A DNA stretch of 64,000 nucleotides. Origin: an uncultured Saprospiraceae bacterium. GTDB taxonomy: Bacteria; Bacteroidota; Bacteroidia; Chitinophagales; Saprospiraceae. Numbering within the stretch: position 1 is the stretch's first letter; the number at the start of each line of letters is the position of its first letter. A model generated the notes under the pieces. It was given only the letters and a program-made list of their open reading frames with translations, had not been told where the DNA came from and ran no database searches. The translations under genes and the position numbers were made by a program. Below, piece after piece: positions 9,305-19,222 of the stretch. Where the stretch lies: assembly GCA_937959275.1 (NCBI GenBank), contig CALGLU010000081.1, forward strand, positions 21,731 to 85,730, written 5' to 3'.

Positions 9305-12300
9305 ATGAAAATTTTGTACATGAAAAAAATCAAACTAACATCAGTTTTTGTTTTATGCCTATTCTTTATAGGACTTATATCAATCTCGGCGCAGAGTACT
9401 GTTTCGGGAGTGATAACTTCTGTTGATGGAGAAGGCTTAATCGGCGCTAACGTTGTCGTAGAAGGAACGACTGAAGGTACCATAACGGATATCGACGGTT
9501 CCTACACCTTAAGTACCAGTCAAAACCCTCCCTATAATTTAGTGGTGAGTTATACTGGCTTTACATCACAAACCATCCAAGTCATTAGCAATAATCAAAC
9601 TGTTTCGACCTCGCTTGCTGAAGGTATTTTATTTGGAGAAGAAGTTGTGGTATCAGCCTCTAGACGGCGAGAGAAAATACAAGAAGCTCCGGCATCAGTA
9701 TCAGTTTTGACATCGAGAAAACTTGAAGTATCTCCAAATGACAATGCTGCGAGAGCTATCATTAATGAACCTGGTGTTTATATTCAACAGCAAGGAGCTG
9801 GACGTGTAAACATCCAGTTAAGAGGTGATGGTGGTATTTTTGGTTCCGCTTCATTTCCAATCTTAGATTACAGATCATTATCTGGTCCTGGTCTAGGTAC
9901 ATTCGATAACATAAATTCACCTTTGAATAATATTGATATTGAAAGAATCGAGGTTGTTAGAGGTCCTGGTTCAGCATTATATGGTCCTGGTGTGACCTCT
10001 GGTGTTGTTCACTTTTTATCAAAATCTGCTATAGACAAACCAGGCACAACGGTAGAGTTGATTGGTGGAGAGCTAAGCACCTATGGAGCTTCGATTAGAC
10101 ATGCAACAAAAGTTTCTGATAAATTTGGATTTAAAGTTAATGGTGTCTTGAAAAGGGGTGGAGAATTCACTTATGACCCTAATAATTCAATAGATGCTGG
10201 TTTTATAGGTTTAACAACTGGTACACTAACAAATGGTATAGTCAGTCCTGCAATTACAGGAGGTATCGTTGATGCGACTCTACCGTCACAACAATTATTA
10301 TCTCCAGCACAAGTTGATCCAGATGGCGATGGAAATCCAATTCAGGATTTTTGGAGATCATTTGTCTTGAATGGTACTTTAGAATTTAGACCACAAGATG
10401 ATTTATCTGTAATTGTGTCAGGTGGTACCAACAATGGTTCTTCACCTTTTTATAATTCACAAGGTGTTGGCTTGGCTCAATCGACAGAGTATTGGACACA
10501 AGCAAGAATCCAAAAAGGTGGCTTATTTGCGCAAGCATTCTGGTTATACAATGATGGTGGTCCAGACGATAAACCAACATTTTTATATCAAACAGGTGCA
10601 TCTACGAGGGTCGAGAGAACTCAGTTAGAAGCACAATTGCAATATAATTTTGATACACCAAATTTGCTCGATGCGAATTGGACAGCAGGCTTTGATTATA
10701 GACAATCTGTAGCAAATACATTTAACTTAGTTTATGGTCGTAATGAAGGTGATGATGATTTTGGAATCGTCGGAGGATATTTGCAAGGTAAATTTGCCTT
10801 AGGAAGTAAACTAGATTTAGTCTTGGCAGGTAGAGCTGATAGATTTAACTTCTTAGATGAGACGGCCTTTTCTCCAAGAGCTGTTTTTGTATTTAAGCCA
10901 TCACCTAAGCATACATTCCGTGCAGGTTATAACAGAGCAGTTGGAGCTCCTACCCAATTGCAAGTAAATATTGATTTCCCAGTTAGAACGATTGTACCTG
11001 GTGCATTTGATATTTGGTTGCTTGGTAATAAAGAAGCACAAACATTTAGTGATAATCCTGAGATCGTGTTTAATGGAGCCGTACCATTTCCAAATCTTCC
11101 TGTAGGAACACCTGGAATTCCATTGGCATTTGTGCAGGGAGCTGTAACACCGGCTGTTTTGCCTGCTTTAGCTGAAGGCTTGACTGCCGCTAATCCATTG
11201 TTTGCACCACTTGTACCAGTTTTATCTGAATTCTTATCGAATCCAGCTAATTTTGCTTCTGGAACAGCTGGTCAGTTTGTAGGCATTAACCTGTTCAATG
11301 GGCAGCCTCTAGGACTCATAGATGCTCCTCAAGCTAAATTGAGAATTGAAGACACATGGGAAGTAGGCTACAAAGGACTAATTGCTGATAAACTCGGTAT
11401 TAGTGTGGATGTATATAATCGATCAATTGATGGTGCGACATTATTTACTGGAATTAGTCCTGGATATTCATTGCAGGCCACAGATAATCTAGCAAGTGAT
11501 TTAGGAAATTCTGTTGGAGCAAGTGTTGTTCCATTGTTGACAGAGTCATTAGCACCATTCGTTGGTACTGCTATACCTGACCAAGCCACTTTAGAAGCAA
11601 TTGTCGGACAAGTTTCAGGTATCATTGGTGGCGGATATGCGGCTGGTGGGGCAGGATTTTTACAAAGTATTGCACCATTAAATGATGGTTTTGTTTTAGC
11701 GACTACACCAACACAAGGTGTTCCTACAAATGGAGTAACACACTTAGCTGCTGGGTATCGAACGTTTGAGAAATTCAGTTATACAGGAGCAGATATTGGT
11801 CTAAATTATTTTATCAATAATGACTTATCATTATTTGGAAATTACTCCTGGACTTCTGATAACGTATTTAATCCATCAATCGTTGGCACGGAAGGTACAG
11901 AGCAAACATCTATTGCTCAACCTACAAACAGATACAGAATAGGTGTAAATTATACGCCTGCTTGTGGTATGAATGGTAACCTATCATTTCAACATGATGA
12001 TTCATTTGAAGCTTTCTTAGGGCAGTATTCAGGTGATACAGATGTGAAGAATTTAGTAGATGCGAGTCTTGGATACAAATTCAATACAGGGACTTTCCTA
12101 GGCTTATCTGCTCAAAATCTTTTTGATTCAGATTATAGAACATACCCTGGTTTTCCTTCAATTGGAAGAAGAGTGTTAGCAACCTTGCGACATACCTTTG
12201 GAGCAGGTGCCGATGCAAATCCTTGCGGTAATGGAATAGCATCCAGCAGCAGAAGCACAAAGAGTACTTCAGGTTTACTTAGTGAAGTGAATCCTAAGAA

Positions 12301-13024
12301 AATAGATTCAGATGGTGATGGTGTAAAAGACTTCAAAGATCTTTGTCCAGAAATACCAGGGTTAAAGAAATTCAAAGGTTGTCCTAAAGATAAGACAATC
12401 ATGGATGCTGAAGCAGAAGCGGCAAGAATCGAAGCAGAAGCAGAAGCAGCTAGAGTAGCAGCTGAAAAAGCTAAAGCAGAAGCAGCTAGAAAGAAAGCAG
12501 CAGCAGAAGCAAAAGCGAAAGCAGATGCAGCAGCCGCTAAAAAAGCAGCAGAAGAAGCTAAGATGAAAGCTGAAGCTGATGCCAAAGCAGCAGCAGCCGC
12601 TAAAAAAGCAGCTGATGCAGAAGCAGCAGCCAAAGCAGCAGCAGCAAGACAAGCAGAAATAGATACAAAAACGCGTGCTGTATTCGCAAGAGCTTTAACT
12701 GGAATTAAGTTTAATTCCTCGGCTTCAACATTTAAACAGCAGTCTTATGATATCATGGATGATGTCGTTTCAGTCATGACTGAGTATCCAGGAATCGAAG
12801 TCCGTATTGCTGGGCACACTGATTCTCAAGGAGTTGAAGAAAATAATCAAAAATTATCCGAAAAAAGAGCGAATGCTGTCATGAATTACTTAGTTTCGAA
12901 GGGTATTAGTCCAACGAGATTAAGATCAGTTGGTTTTGGAGAAGTGAGTCCAATAGCAGATAATAATACTGCTGCTGGAAGAGCGGAAAACAGAAGAGTC
13001 GAGTTCTCTGTGATCAACAACTAA
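9305..13024 (+). CDS. TonB-dependent receptor with C-terminal TSP3, helical linker and OmpA domain
   Basis: A 1239-residue outer-membrane protein. The order is: signal peptide; CarboxypepD_reg-like domain (about residues 33-105, with GVITSVDGEGLIGANVVVEG); TonB-box-like EVVVSAS; plug domain (IDIERIEVVRGPGSALYGPG); a long barrel ending near residue 965 (LATLRHTF); a thrombospondin type 3-like segment (DSDGDGVKDFKDLCPE, about 1002-1029); an Ala/Lys/Glu-rich helix of about 90 residues; and an OmpA peptidoglycan-binding domain (about 1122-1239) with AGHTDSQG and LSEKRA carrying the binding Asp and Arg. The substrate is unknown. A second ATG at 9320 gives a cleaner signal peptide (MKKIKLTSVF) and may be the true start. 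A terminator follows. Receptor plus OmpA in one chain is unusual. Confidence 0.93.
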   Translation: MKILYMKKIKLTSVFVLCLFFIGLISISAQSTVSGVITSVDGEGLIGANVVVEGTTEGTITDIDGSYTLSTSQNPPYNLVVSYTGFTSQTIQVISNNQTVSTSLAEGILFGEEVVVSASRRREKIQEAPASVSVLTSRKLEVSPNDNAARAIINEPGVYIQQQGAGRVNIQLRGDGGIFGSASFPILDYRSLSGPGLGTFDNINSPLNNIDIERIEVVRGPGSALYGPGVTSGVVHFLSKSAIDKPGTTVELIGGELSTYGASIRHATKVSDKFGFKVNGVLKRGGEFTYDPNNSIDAGFIGLTTGTLTNGIVSPAITGGIVDATLPSQQLLSPAQVDPDGDGNPIQDFWRSFVLNGTLEFRPQDDLSVIVSGGTNNGSSPFYNSQGVGLAQSTEYWTQARIQKGGLFAQAFWLYNDGGPDDKPTFLYQTGASTRVERTQLEAQLQYNFDTPNLLDANWTAGFDYRQSVANTFNLVYGRNEGDDDFGIVGGYLQGKFALGSKLDLVLAGRADRFNFLDETAFSPRAVFVFKPSPKHTFRAGYNRAVGAPTQLQVNIDFPVRTIVPGAFDIWLLGNKEAQTFSDNPEIVFNGAVPFPNLPVGTPGIPLAFVQGAVTPAVLPALAEGLTAANPLFAPLVPVLSEFLSNPANFASGTAGQFVGINLFNGQPLGLIDAPQAKLRIEDTWEVGYKGLIADKLGISVDVYNRSIDGATLFTGISPGYSLQATDNLASDLGNSVGASVVPLLTESLAPFVGTAIPDQATLEAIVGQVSGIIGGGYAAGGAGFLQSIAPLNDGFVLATTPTQGVPTNGVTHLAAGYRTFEKFSYTGADIGLNYFINNDLSLFGNYSWTSDNVFNPSIVGTEGTEQTSIAQPTNRYRIGVNYTPACGMNGNLSFQHDDSFEAFLGQYSGDTDVKNLVDASLGYKFNTGTFLGLSAQNLFDSDYRTYPGFPSIGRRVLATLRHTFGAGADANPCGNGIASSSRSTKSTSGLLSEVNPKKIDSDGDGVKDFKDLCPEIPGLKKFKGCPKDKTIMDAEAEAARIEAEAEAARVAAEKAKAEAARKKAAAEAKAKADAAAAKKAAEEAKMKAEADAKAAAAAKKAADAEAAAKAAAARQAEIDTKTRAVFARALTGIKFNSSASTFKQQSYDIMDDVVSVMTEYPGIEVRIAGHTDSQGVEENNQKLSEKRANAVMNYLVSKGISPTRLRSVGFGEVSPIADNNTAAGRAENRRVEFSVINN

Positions 13025-13051
13025 ATTTGGAATGAATAGGAAATGAAATAT

Positions 13052-13088
13052 CCCTACGTTGTAACGTCAACGTAGGGTTTTCCTTTTT
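13052..13088 (+). terminator. Rho-independent terminator after the TonB receptor
   Basis: A perfect 10-bp stem, CCCTACGTTG and CAACGTAGGG, around a six-base loop, followed by TTTTCCTTTTT. It starts 28 bases after the receptor stop codon. Confidence 0.85.
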
Positions 13089-13092
13089 GTTA

Positions 13093-13111
13093 CTCAGGCA
13101 TCCTGCCTGAG
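13093..13111. repeat. 19-base hairpin repeat, copy 1
   Basis: CTCAGGCA, a TCC loop, then TGCCTGAG: a perfect 8-bp stem. The same sequence occurs at 33802-33820 and, with one change, at 13211-13229. It follows directly after the receptor terminator. Confidence 0.7.
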
Positions 13112-13210
13112 ACAGAGTAATTCATTCGTCTTTCTTAAAAAGCAATTTCGTATATAATTTTCCAGATAATTTCATTGCAGGTAACTTAAGCCTATTGATC
13201 AGAAGATGTA

Positions 13211-13229
13211 CTCAGGCATCCTGCCTGGG
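13211..13229. repeat. 19-base hairpin repeat, copy 2
   Basis: Same as the copy at 13093 except that the right arm reads TGCCTGGG, which keeps pairing through a G-U. It lies 99 bases after copy 1, in the same spacer. Confidence 0.65.
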
Positions 13230-13404
13230 GCGTAAACAAATCAAATTCGATAACAATAACCATCCAGTCGGGGTAATATATATATCAGGTCTTAGAGATC
13301 TTACAAAAGAATTCTAGGCTAGGTCTTTGAGACCGTACATAAAATCCGAATCAAAATCTGTATTTTAACAATACCAAAACGAGTTTTATTCAATAGGTAT
13401 TGAA

Positions 13405-16400
13405 ATGAACAGAAGAGGATTGACATTAATTGCCATAATTGGACTCATTGCTTATCTCGCAATGGGCTTCTGGCCTGATGTTGATTATGGACACGATCTA
13501 CCCAAAACTGTTGATTTTAATTATCATATCAGACCTATCTTATCACAGCAGTGCTTTGTCTGTCATGGCAATGATCCTAGTTCGCGAGAAGCAGATCTCA
13601 GATTAGACATTGAGGACGGTGCGAAAGCCAGACTTGGACATGGAGGCAAAGCGATCGTTGAAGGGAATATCAACAAGAGCTTACTCATTGAGCGTATTAC
13701 TTCGGATGATCCCAAGTTTATGATGCCTCCACCAGATTCGAAAAAAGTAATGAGTCCAAGAGAGATCGCTCTTTTAAAAAAGTGGATCAAACAAGGGGCT
13801 GAATGGAAGGAGCAATGGGCATTTGTCACTCCCCAATTACCTAAAGTCCCACTATTAAACAACAATCCATCTGTCTCTGTAGCAATAGATTACTTTATTA
13901 ACGATGCTCTTGAACAGAAAGATTTATCGATAGCTGACCAAGCGGATCGCAATACATTAATCAGAAGAGTCTCCTATATACTGACGGGCTTGCCACCAAC
14001 TATCGAAGAACTTGATACATATTTAAATGATGAGTCAGATAGCGCTTATGAATCAATGCTTGATCGGTATTTAGCCTCTTCTGGATATGGAGAGCGATGG
14101 GCGAGACATTGGATGGACCTGGTGAGATATGGCGAGTCGATGGGGCACGAAGGAGATTTCAATATTAGCAATGCTTGGGAATATCGAGATTATCTGATCA
14201 GAGCGTTTAATCAAGATGTCCCATATGATCAATTTGTGCTCGAGCATCTTGCAGGTGACCAAATAACAGAAACACGAATTAATCCTCAAGATGGATATAA
14301 CGAATCCGCTATTGGCACCGCTTATTTATTCTTAGGAGATGGTAAGCATAGTCCGGTTAACACAAGAGAGGAGGAGTCAGATAAGATTGATAATATGATT
14401 GAAGTGACCTCTAAAACATTTCAAGCACTGACTGTGTCTTGCTCCCGATGTCATGATCACAAATTTGATCCCATACCTACAGCTGATTATTATGCGATGT
14501 ATGGTATGTTCGAAAGTACCCGCCTTGTGCCTAAACCTGCTCGGATGCCAGTCAATCGCTTGAGCAAAGCTGACGAGCTAATGGCAGTAAAATCTAAGAT
14601 TAGGAGCAAGGTCGGCGATCTATTATTGACTCAATTAGAATCAACTACACAAGAGGATCAACGAACGGCTATTCAAAAATATGTTGCGCAGATAGATAAG
14701 TCACAAACGATAGAGCTTGATACAAGTTTGCAACTGCTGGCAGATTTCAGAGCTGGTGATTGGGAAGGGTGGTATACTGATGGTATTGCCTTTGGAGAGC
14801 ATCCTGCTAAAGGAGATTTTACAATAGATAAAGAATCTAAAAAATTACAAGAATTAGGGTCTGGCTTTGCGACTAGTAGACATTTGGCTCTAGGTGTTCA
14901 CGGCGTGCTGAGCTCACCTAACTTTACAATAAACAAGGAATATATTGCTGTAAGAGCTGCTGGTCAAGGCGGGACTGTCAGAATTGTCATTGATAATTTC
15001 CAAGTGATCCAAGCTCCTCTTTGGGGACAACTCAAAGCAAACGTTGATGATCCAGATTGGAAGACATACATTCTTGATGTTAGACTTGCAAAAGGTAGGA
15101 AGGCCTACCTCGAATTTTTTTCTGGCTCTTTTGAGCGACATGTGTTTGATATACAGCCTGATGATTACGTAGATGTCCAATACGCAGTTGCTTTTTCTGG
15201 TGAGCATGATATCAAAGAGAAGATCCTTGCTGAACAATATCATAAGGAAATCCTTACTGTCGAACCTCGAAAAGCCATTGAGGATTGGGTGCGAGGCGAA
15301 TCCAGTATGGATCAAACAAAGCTTGTTGGAGCATTGCGTCAAGAGTGGCTGCCTGATGTGAATACAGCGCAATTGTCTAATGAAATAAATCAGCTTAGTA
15401 CATTGAGTACAGAGTTATATGACTCCACCCATTTTATCGGCATGATGGAAGGGGAGGCGATACACAGTCCAGTTTTTAATAGAGGAAGCTTTGATGATTT
15501 GTCAGATGAGAACGTTCCGCACAGATTTTTGTCTGTTGTCTCTGCAGGGCCAGATTCATTTCCGCAAGATGGCAGTGGTCGATTGGCATGGGCTGAGTCA
15601 TTAGTTGATCCCACAAATCCACTCACGTCGCGTGTTATGGTGAATCGTATCTGGCATCATGTATTTGGAAAAGGCATAGTGGAGACCGTTGATAATTTTG
15701 GTTTGCAGGGCAAGATGCCGACACATCCCGATCTGCTCAATTATTTGGCAATCACATTTATAGAAGAAGGATGGTCAATCAAAGGGTTGATCAAACAAGT
15801 CTTGTTATCCGAAACATTTAAACAATCATCCATCGCTTCTGAAGAGAATACTGAAACCGATCCCAACAACGAGATGCTACATCATTACCCCGTCCGCCGA
15901 TTAGAAGCAGAAGCAATTAGAGATGGGATCTTAGCTGCTGCGGGTTGTCTAGATAGGCAAATGTTTGGTCCTAGTGTCCCTGTTCATTTAACTAATTTCA
16001 TGACCGGCCGTGGACGACCTCGTGTATCAGGGCCATTGGATAGCTACGGACGTCGTAGCATTTATAGATCTGTGCGTCGTAATTTTATACCACCGCTCAT
16101 GCAAACGTTTGACATGCCTATTCCCTTTTCAACATTTGGCAAACGCAACACGACAAATGTTCCCGCTCAATCCTTAGCCCTCCTCAATGATCCATTTATA
16201 CACGAACAAGCTGAGTATTGGGCTCAAAATATTTTGTCGCTCGAATCCGCTAGTCTAGAAGAAAGAATAAATACAATTTATAAACGAGCATTCTCACGCG
16301 AAGCTACACAAGATGAGCAACGTCAAGCAGTTCAATTTTTAGAATTACAGGCAGCTGCACACGGCTCTTCATTAGAACAACTTAAGGATAGTGACTTGTT

Positions 16401-16458
16401 GTGGAAAGACTATTGCCATTCTATATTTAATTTAAAAGAATTTATACATCTGTTATGA
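13405..16458 (+). CDS. PSD1/DUF1553 cytochrome c protein (PSCyt1-PSCyt2-PSD1)
   Basis: A 1017-residue protein anchored by an N-terminal membrane segment (residues 6-22). A planctomycete-type cytochrome c domain follows with heme motif CFVCH at residues 50-54 (HIRPILSQQCFVCHG). DUF1549 (PSCyt2) holds the second motif CSRCH at 346-350 followed by DHKFDPIP. The C-terminal PSD1/DUF1553 domain shows VNRIWHHVFGKGIV and NRNT-like QSLALLNDPF. It probably acts on the periplasmic side with c-type heme. The substrate is unknown. The stop overlaps the start of the DUF1501 gene by four bases (ATGA), so the two are translationally coupled, a pairing typical of Planctomycetes, Verrucomicrobia and some Bacteroidota. 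Confidence 0.92.
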   Translation: MNRRGLTLIAIIGLIAYLAMGFWPDVDYGHDLPKTVDFNYHIRPILSQQCFVCHGNDPSSREADLRLDIEDGAKARLGHGGKAIVEGNINKSLLIERITSDDPKFMMPPPDSKKVMSPREIALLKKWIKQGAEWKEQWAFVTPQLPKVPLLNNNPSVSVAIDYFINDALEQKDLSIADQADRNTLIRRVSYILTGLPPTIEELDTYLNDESDSAYESMLDRYLASSGYGERWARHWMDLVRYGESMGHEGDFNISNAWEYRDYLIRAFNQDVPYDQFVLEHLAGDQITETRINPQDGYNESAIGTAYLFLGDGKHSPVNTREEESDKIDNMIEVTSKTFQALTVSCSRCHDHKFDPIPTADYYAMYGMFESTRLVPKPARMPVNRLSKADELMAVKSKIRSKVGDLLLTQLESTTQEDQRTAIQKYVAQIDKSQTIELDTSLQLLADFRAGDWEGWYTDGIAFGEHPAKGDFTIDKESKKLQELGSGFATSRHLALGVHGVLSSPNFTINKEYIAVRAAGQGGTVRIVIDNFQVIQAPLWGQLKANVDDPDWKTYILDVRLAKGRKAYLEFFSGSFERHVFDIQPDDYVDVQYAVAFSGEHDIKEKILAEQYHKEILTVEPRKAIEDWVRGESSMDQTKLVGALRQEWLPDVNTAQLSNEINQLSTLSTELYDSTHFIGMMEGEAIHSPVFNRGSFDDLSDENVPHRFLSVVSAGPDSFPQDGSGRLAWAESLVDPTNPLTSRVMVNRIWHHVFGKGIVETVDNFGLQGKMPTHPDLLNYLAITFIEEGWSIKGLIKQVLLSETFKQSSIASEENTETDPNNEMLHHYPVRRLEAEAIRDGILAAAGCLDRQMFGPSVPVHLTNFMTGRGRPRVSGPLDSYGRRSIYRSVRRNFIPPLMQTFDMPIPFSTFGKRNTTNVPAQSLALLNDPFIHEQAEYWAQNILSLESASLEERINTIYKRAFSREATQDEQRQAVQFLELQAAAHGSSLEQLKDSDLLWKDYCHSIFNLKEFIHLL

Positions 16459-17897
16459 GTCCAATCAATTACTGTAAGCATAGGATGTCTAGGCGTGAGA
16501 TGTTGACTCTCTCTCGCAATGGCTTTGGCTCTCTAGCTTTATTTGGATTGTTGAATCCTTCGGTAAGCCAAGCTGCAACTTACAAAGTAGCAGGAGGTAT
16601 TGGTGGAGGGCAAATTCCACATTTCCCTCCCAAGGCAAAAAGTGTCATATTCCTATATATGGATGGCGGGGTGTCACAAGTTGATTCATTTGACTATAAG
16701 CCTTTGCTTGAAAAAGAAAATGGAAAAGACCCAAAATTTTCTGTCGATGCGACCCAATTTAATTCGAATGGGAAGTTGTTAAAGAGCTATTGGGACTTTA
16801 AGCAGTACGGGGATAGTGGGATGTGGTTTAGCAATCTGTTTCCGCACATAGCCACTTGTGCAGATGACATCGCCATGATTAATTCGATGTATTCAGAATT
16901 TCCAGAACACACAAATGCCAACTATTATCTACACACCGGGATTGGGATTCAAGGGCGGCCGAGTATGGGGGCTTGGGTCACTTATGGCTTAGGATCTGAA
17001 AACGAACAGCTGCCAGGCTATGTGGTGTTAAATGGTGGACTCACTCCGCCGGGCGGCTTGGACAATTTTAAAAATGGCTTTTTGCCAGCTACGTATCAAG
17101 CTTCGGTTTTACGCCCGGGAGACACACCACTTGCTAATATTACACCATTAGAAGAGACATCCATTTTACAAGCTGAGAAGCTGAAGTTTATGAATATAAT
17201 GGATCAAAGTTTACTGAATAGGATTGGAGATGTCGATCAAATAGAATCAACGATTTCTAATTATGAGTTAGCCTTTAAAATGCAGTCGTCCATTCCAGAA
17301 CTTGCCGATCTATCTGGTGAGACAGCAGCTACTCAATCATTGTACGGACTGGACTCTGAAGATAAACATTGCCGCAGCTATGGAGCACAGTGCCTTCTCG
17401 CTAGACGACTTGTGGAGAGAGGCGTTCGGTTTATCGAGCTCACCTGTCCCAATGTCGGGCATGACCGCTGGGATCAACATGCTAATCTAAAAGAAGGGCA
17501 CGAAGCGAATGCACATGCCGTCGATCAGCCCATAGCTGGATTATTAAAAGATCTCAAATCAAGAGGATTGTTAGAGTCAACTCTGGTTGTCTTCTCTGGA
17601 GAATTTGGCCGGACGCCCTTCGCGCAGAAAGGGAAAAAACCAGGCAGAGATCATAATCCTCAGGCCTTCAGTACTTGGTTTGCAGGTGCTGGCATTAAGG
17701 GTGGTGTCATTTATGGTAAGACAGATGAATATGGCTATAGAGCGATAGAAAACAGAACAAGCATTCACGACCTGCATGCGACGATGCTTCATTTGATGGG
17801 GATCGATCATGTCAAGCAGACTTATCGATTTGGTGGCAGGGATATTCGCTTGACGGATGTGCATGGTCATGTGGTTCATGGTATTTTGGACGCCTAG
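16455..17897 (+). CDS. DUF1501 (sulfatase-like fold) Tat-exported protein
   Basis: A 480-residue protein of the DUF1501 family, which has an alkaline phosphatase/sulfatase-like fold. The N-terminus has a twin-arginine signal, MSRREMLTLSRNGFGSLAL. Family blocks include PHFPPKAKSVIFLYMDGGVS, LTCPNVGHDRWDQHANL and VVFSGEFGRTPFAQ, the last close to a metal-site region. Its start codon overlaps the stop of the PSD1 gene. Export by Tat fits a partner of the membrane-anchored, periplasmic cytochrome protein. No substrate can be assigned. Confidence 0.92.
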   Translation: MSPINYCKHRMSRREMLTLSRNGFGSLALFGLLNPSVSQAATYKVAGGIGGGQIPHFPPKAKSVIFLYMDGGVSQVDSFDYKPLLEKENGKDPKFSVDATQFNSNGKLLKSYWDFKQYGDSGMWFSNLFPHIATCADDIAMINSMYSEFPEHTNANYYLHTGIGIQGRPSMGAWVTYGLGSENEQLPGYVVLNGGLTPPGGLDNFKNGFLPATYQASVLRPGDTPLANITPLEETSILQAEKLKFMNIMDQSLLNRIGDVDQIESTISNYELAFKMQSSIPELADLSGETAATQSLYGLDSEDKHCRSYGAQCLLARRLVERGVRFIELTCPNVGHDRWDQHANLKEGHEANAHAVDQPIAGLLKDLKSRGLLESTLVVFSGEFGRTPFAQKGKKPGRDHNPQAFSTWFAGAGIKGGVIYGKTDEYGYRAIENRTSIHDLHATMLHLMGIDHVKQTYRFGGRDIRLTDVHGHVVHGILDA

Positions 17898-17942
17898 TTA
17901 TAGAGATTAAATATTGAGCTTAGCGCAATCTCCAATCTAATA

Positions 17943-18035
17943 ACCATCAGCTCACCAACCACTAATTACCCACTCCACAGAAATAAGCTTAAGTAAACTC
18001 CACTTAAAATAGGATTTCGCATATTTACAAGACAA
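17943..18035. repeat. Dispersed ~95-base spacer repeat, copy A
   Basis: Begins ACCATCAGCTCACCAACCAC and ends AGGATTTCGCATATTTACAA plus GACAA. A related copy lies at 27458-27556, with the ends best conserved and a variable middle. Copy A ends eight bases before the acyl-CoA dehydrogenase start codon at 18044, so it forms that gene's upstream region. Confidence 0.6.
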
Positions 18036-18043
18036 TATCAATT

Positions 18044-19222
18044 ATGAATTCTAGAAGCGGCATATCCTATTTTACTGATGAACATGATTTGTTTCGTCAG
18101 ACCTTTAGAGATTTTTTAGAAAAGGAAGTCAAGCCTCATATTGATGAATGGGAAAAAGCAGGAGAGCTGCCGCGGAGCATTTATAAGAAGTTTGGGGAGA
18201 TGGGCTTTTTTGGTATGACACATGAAGAGAAATATGGTGGCTCAGCTGGAGATATGTGGTATAATGTCATCTTTGATGAAGAGCTCGCGAGAATGAATTC
18301 TGGAGGCTTTAGTGCTTCGATTGGTGCACATCCCATGTTGGCGATGACACATCTCAATCATGAAGGTACAGAGGAGCAAAAGCAGCGGTATTTAGTGCCG
18401 GGTATTAAAGGAGAGAAAGTTGGGTGTCTTGCCATTACCGAACGATTTGGAGGATCAGATGTGCAAGCCATTAGAACGACTGCGGTTAAAGATGGTGATG
18501 ATTATATTCTGAATGGTTCTAAGACATTTATTACGAATGGCGTGTTGAGTGATTTTCTGATTATCGTGGCGAAGACAGCGCCAGAGTTAAAAGCGAAAGG
18601 GATCAGTTTATTTATTGTCGATAGAGAGTCTGATGGGCTGAGTGCGACAGCGCTGGATAAACTCGGATGGCGAGCTTCGGATACGGGAGAGATTGCGATG
18701 GATAATGTGCGGGTGCCTGCATCTAATTTGTTAGGTCATGAAAATCATGGCTTCTTTTATATTATGCAGCATTTTGTTTCGGAGAGATTAGCGATGGCGA
18801 ATGGGGGCGTGGCGACGTCAGCTTACGCGATGGAGGTGACATTGAAGTATATGAATGAGCGGGAGGCATTTGGTAGAAAGATTAATAAATTTCAAGTCTT
18901 GCGTCACCATATAGCGCAGATGGCCTCTGAGATAGAAATGAATCGTCAGTTTTGCTACAGCTTATATGACCGCTATCAAAATGGAGATTATCTGGTCAAA
19001 GAAGCATCGATGGCTAAGCTTGTTTGTACACAAATGGCAGATCGGGTAGTAACTCAATGTCTACAAATGTTTGGCGGTTATGGCTTTATGGAAGAGTATC
19101 CAATGGCGCGTATGTTTAGAGATACGCGGCTGGGCCAAATTGGGGGTGGGACCTCAGAGATTTTGTGTGAAATCATTTCTAAAATAATGATTGATAAAGA
19201 AGGTTATCAAGCGCCGAATTAG
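18044..19222 (+). CDS. Acyl-CoA dehydrogenase
   Basis: A 392-residue flavoprotein. FAD and substrate motifs are clear: CLAITERFGGSDV, LNGSKTFITNGVLSD, the REAFGRKINKFQ helix, MFGGYGFMEEYP and IGGGTSEILCEI. The end motif lacks the MCAD-type Glu, but ASERL-like SERL in HFVSERLAMA lies where isovaleryl-CoA and long-chain dehydrogenases carry the catalytic Glu. It should oxidise an acyl-CoA to the 2-enoyl-CoA, passing electrons to ETF. It is very similar to the gene at 20523, from which it is separated by a TetR regulator. The start is an ATG (MNSRSGISYF) just after a dispersed repeat. Confidence 0.92.
   Translation: MNSRSGISYFTDEHDLFRQTFRDFLEKEVKPHIDEWEKAGELPRSIYKKFGEMGFFGMTHEEKYGGSAGDMWYNVIFDEELARMNSGGFSASIGAHPMLAMTHLNHEGTEEQKQRYLVPGIKGEKVGCLAITERFGGSDVQAIRTTAVKDGDDYILNGSKTFITNGVLSDFLIIVAKTAPELKAKGISLFIVDRESDGLSATALDKLGWRASDTGEIAMDNVRVPASNLLGHENHGFFYIMQHFVSERLAMANGGVATSAYAMEVTLKYMNEREAFGRKINKFQVLRHHIAQMASEIEMNRQFCYSLYDRYQNGDYLVKEASMAKLVCTQMADRVVTQCLQMFGGYGFMEEYPMARMFRDTRLGQIGGGTSEILCEIISKIMIDKEGYQAPN

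Larger units (their letters stand above)
13025..13404. other. Intergenic region between receptor and PSD1 gene
   Basis: This 380-base spacer holds a strong terminator at 13052-13088 and two copies of a 19-base hairpin repeat at 13093-13111 and 13211-13229. No coding frame of note is present. No clear -7 box was found for the gene at 13405. Confidence 0.6.

Noticed and set aside
12133..12652. Long minus-strand open frames rich in Ala, Ser, Cys and Phe
   Set aside because: They are antisense to the Ala/Lys-rich helix of the receptor, whose biased codons keep the opposite strand open; no domain or start signal.
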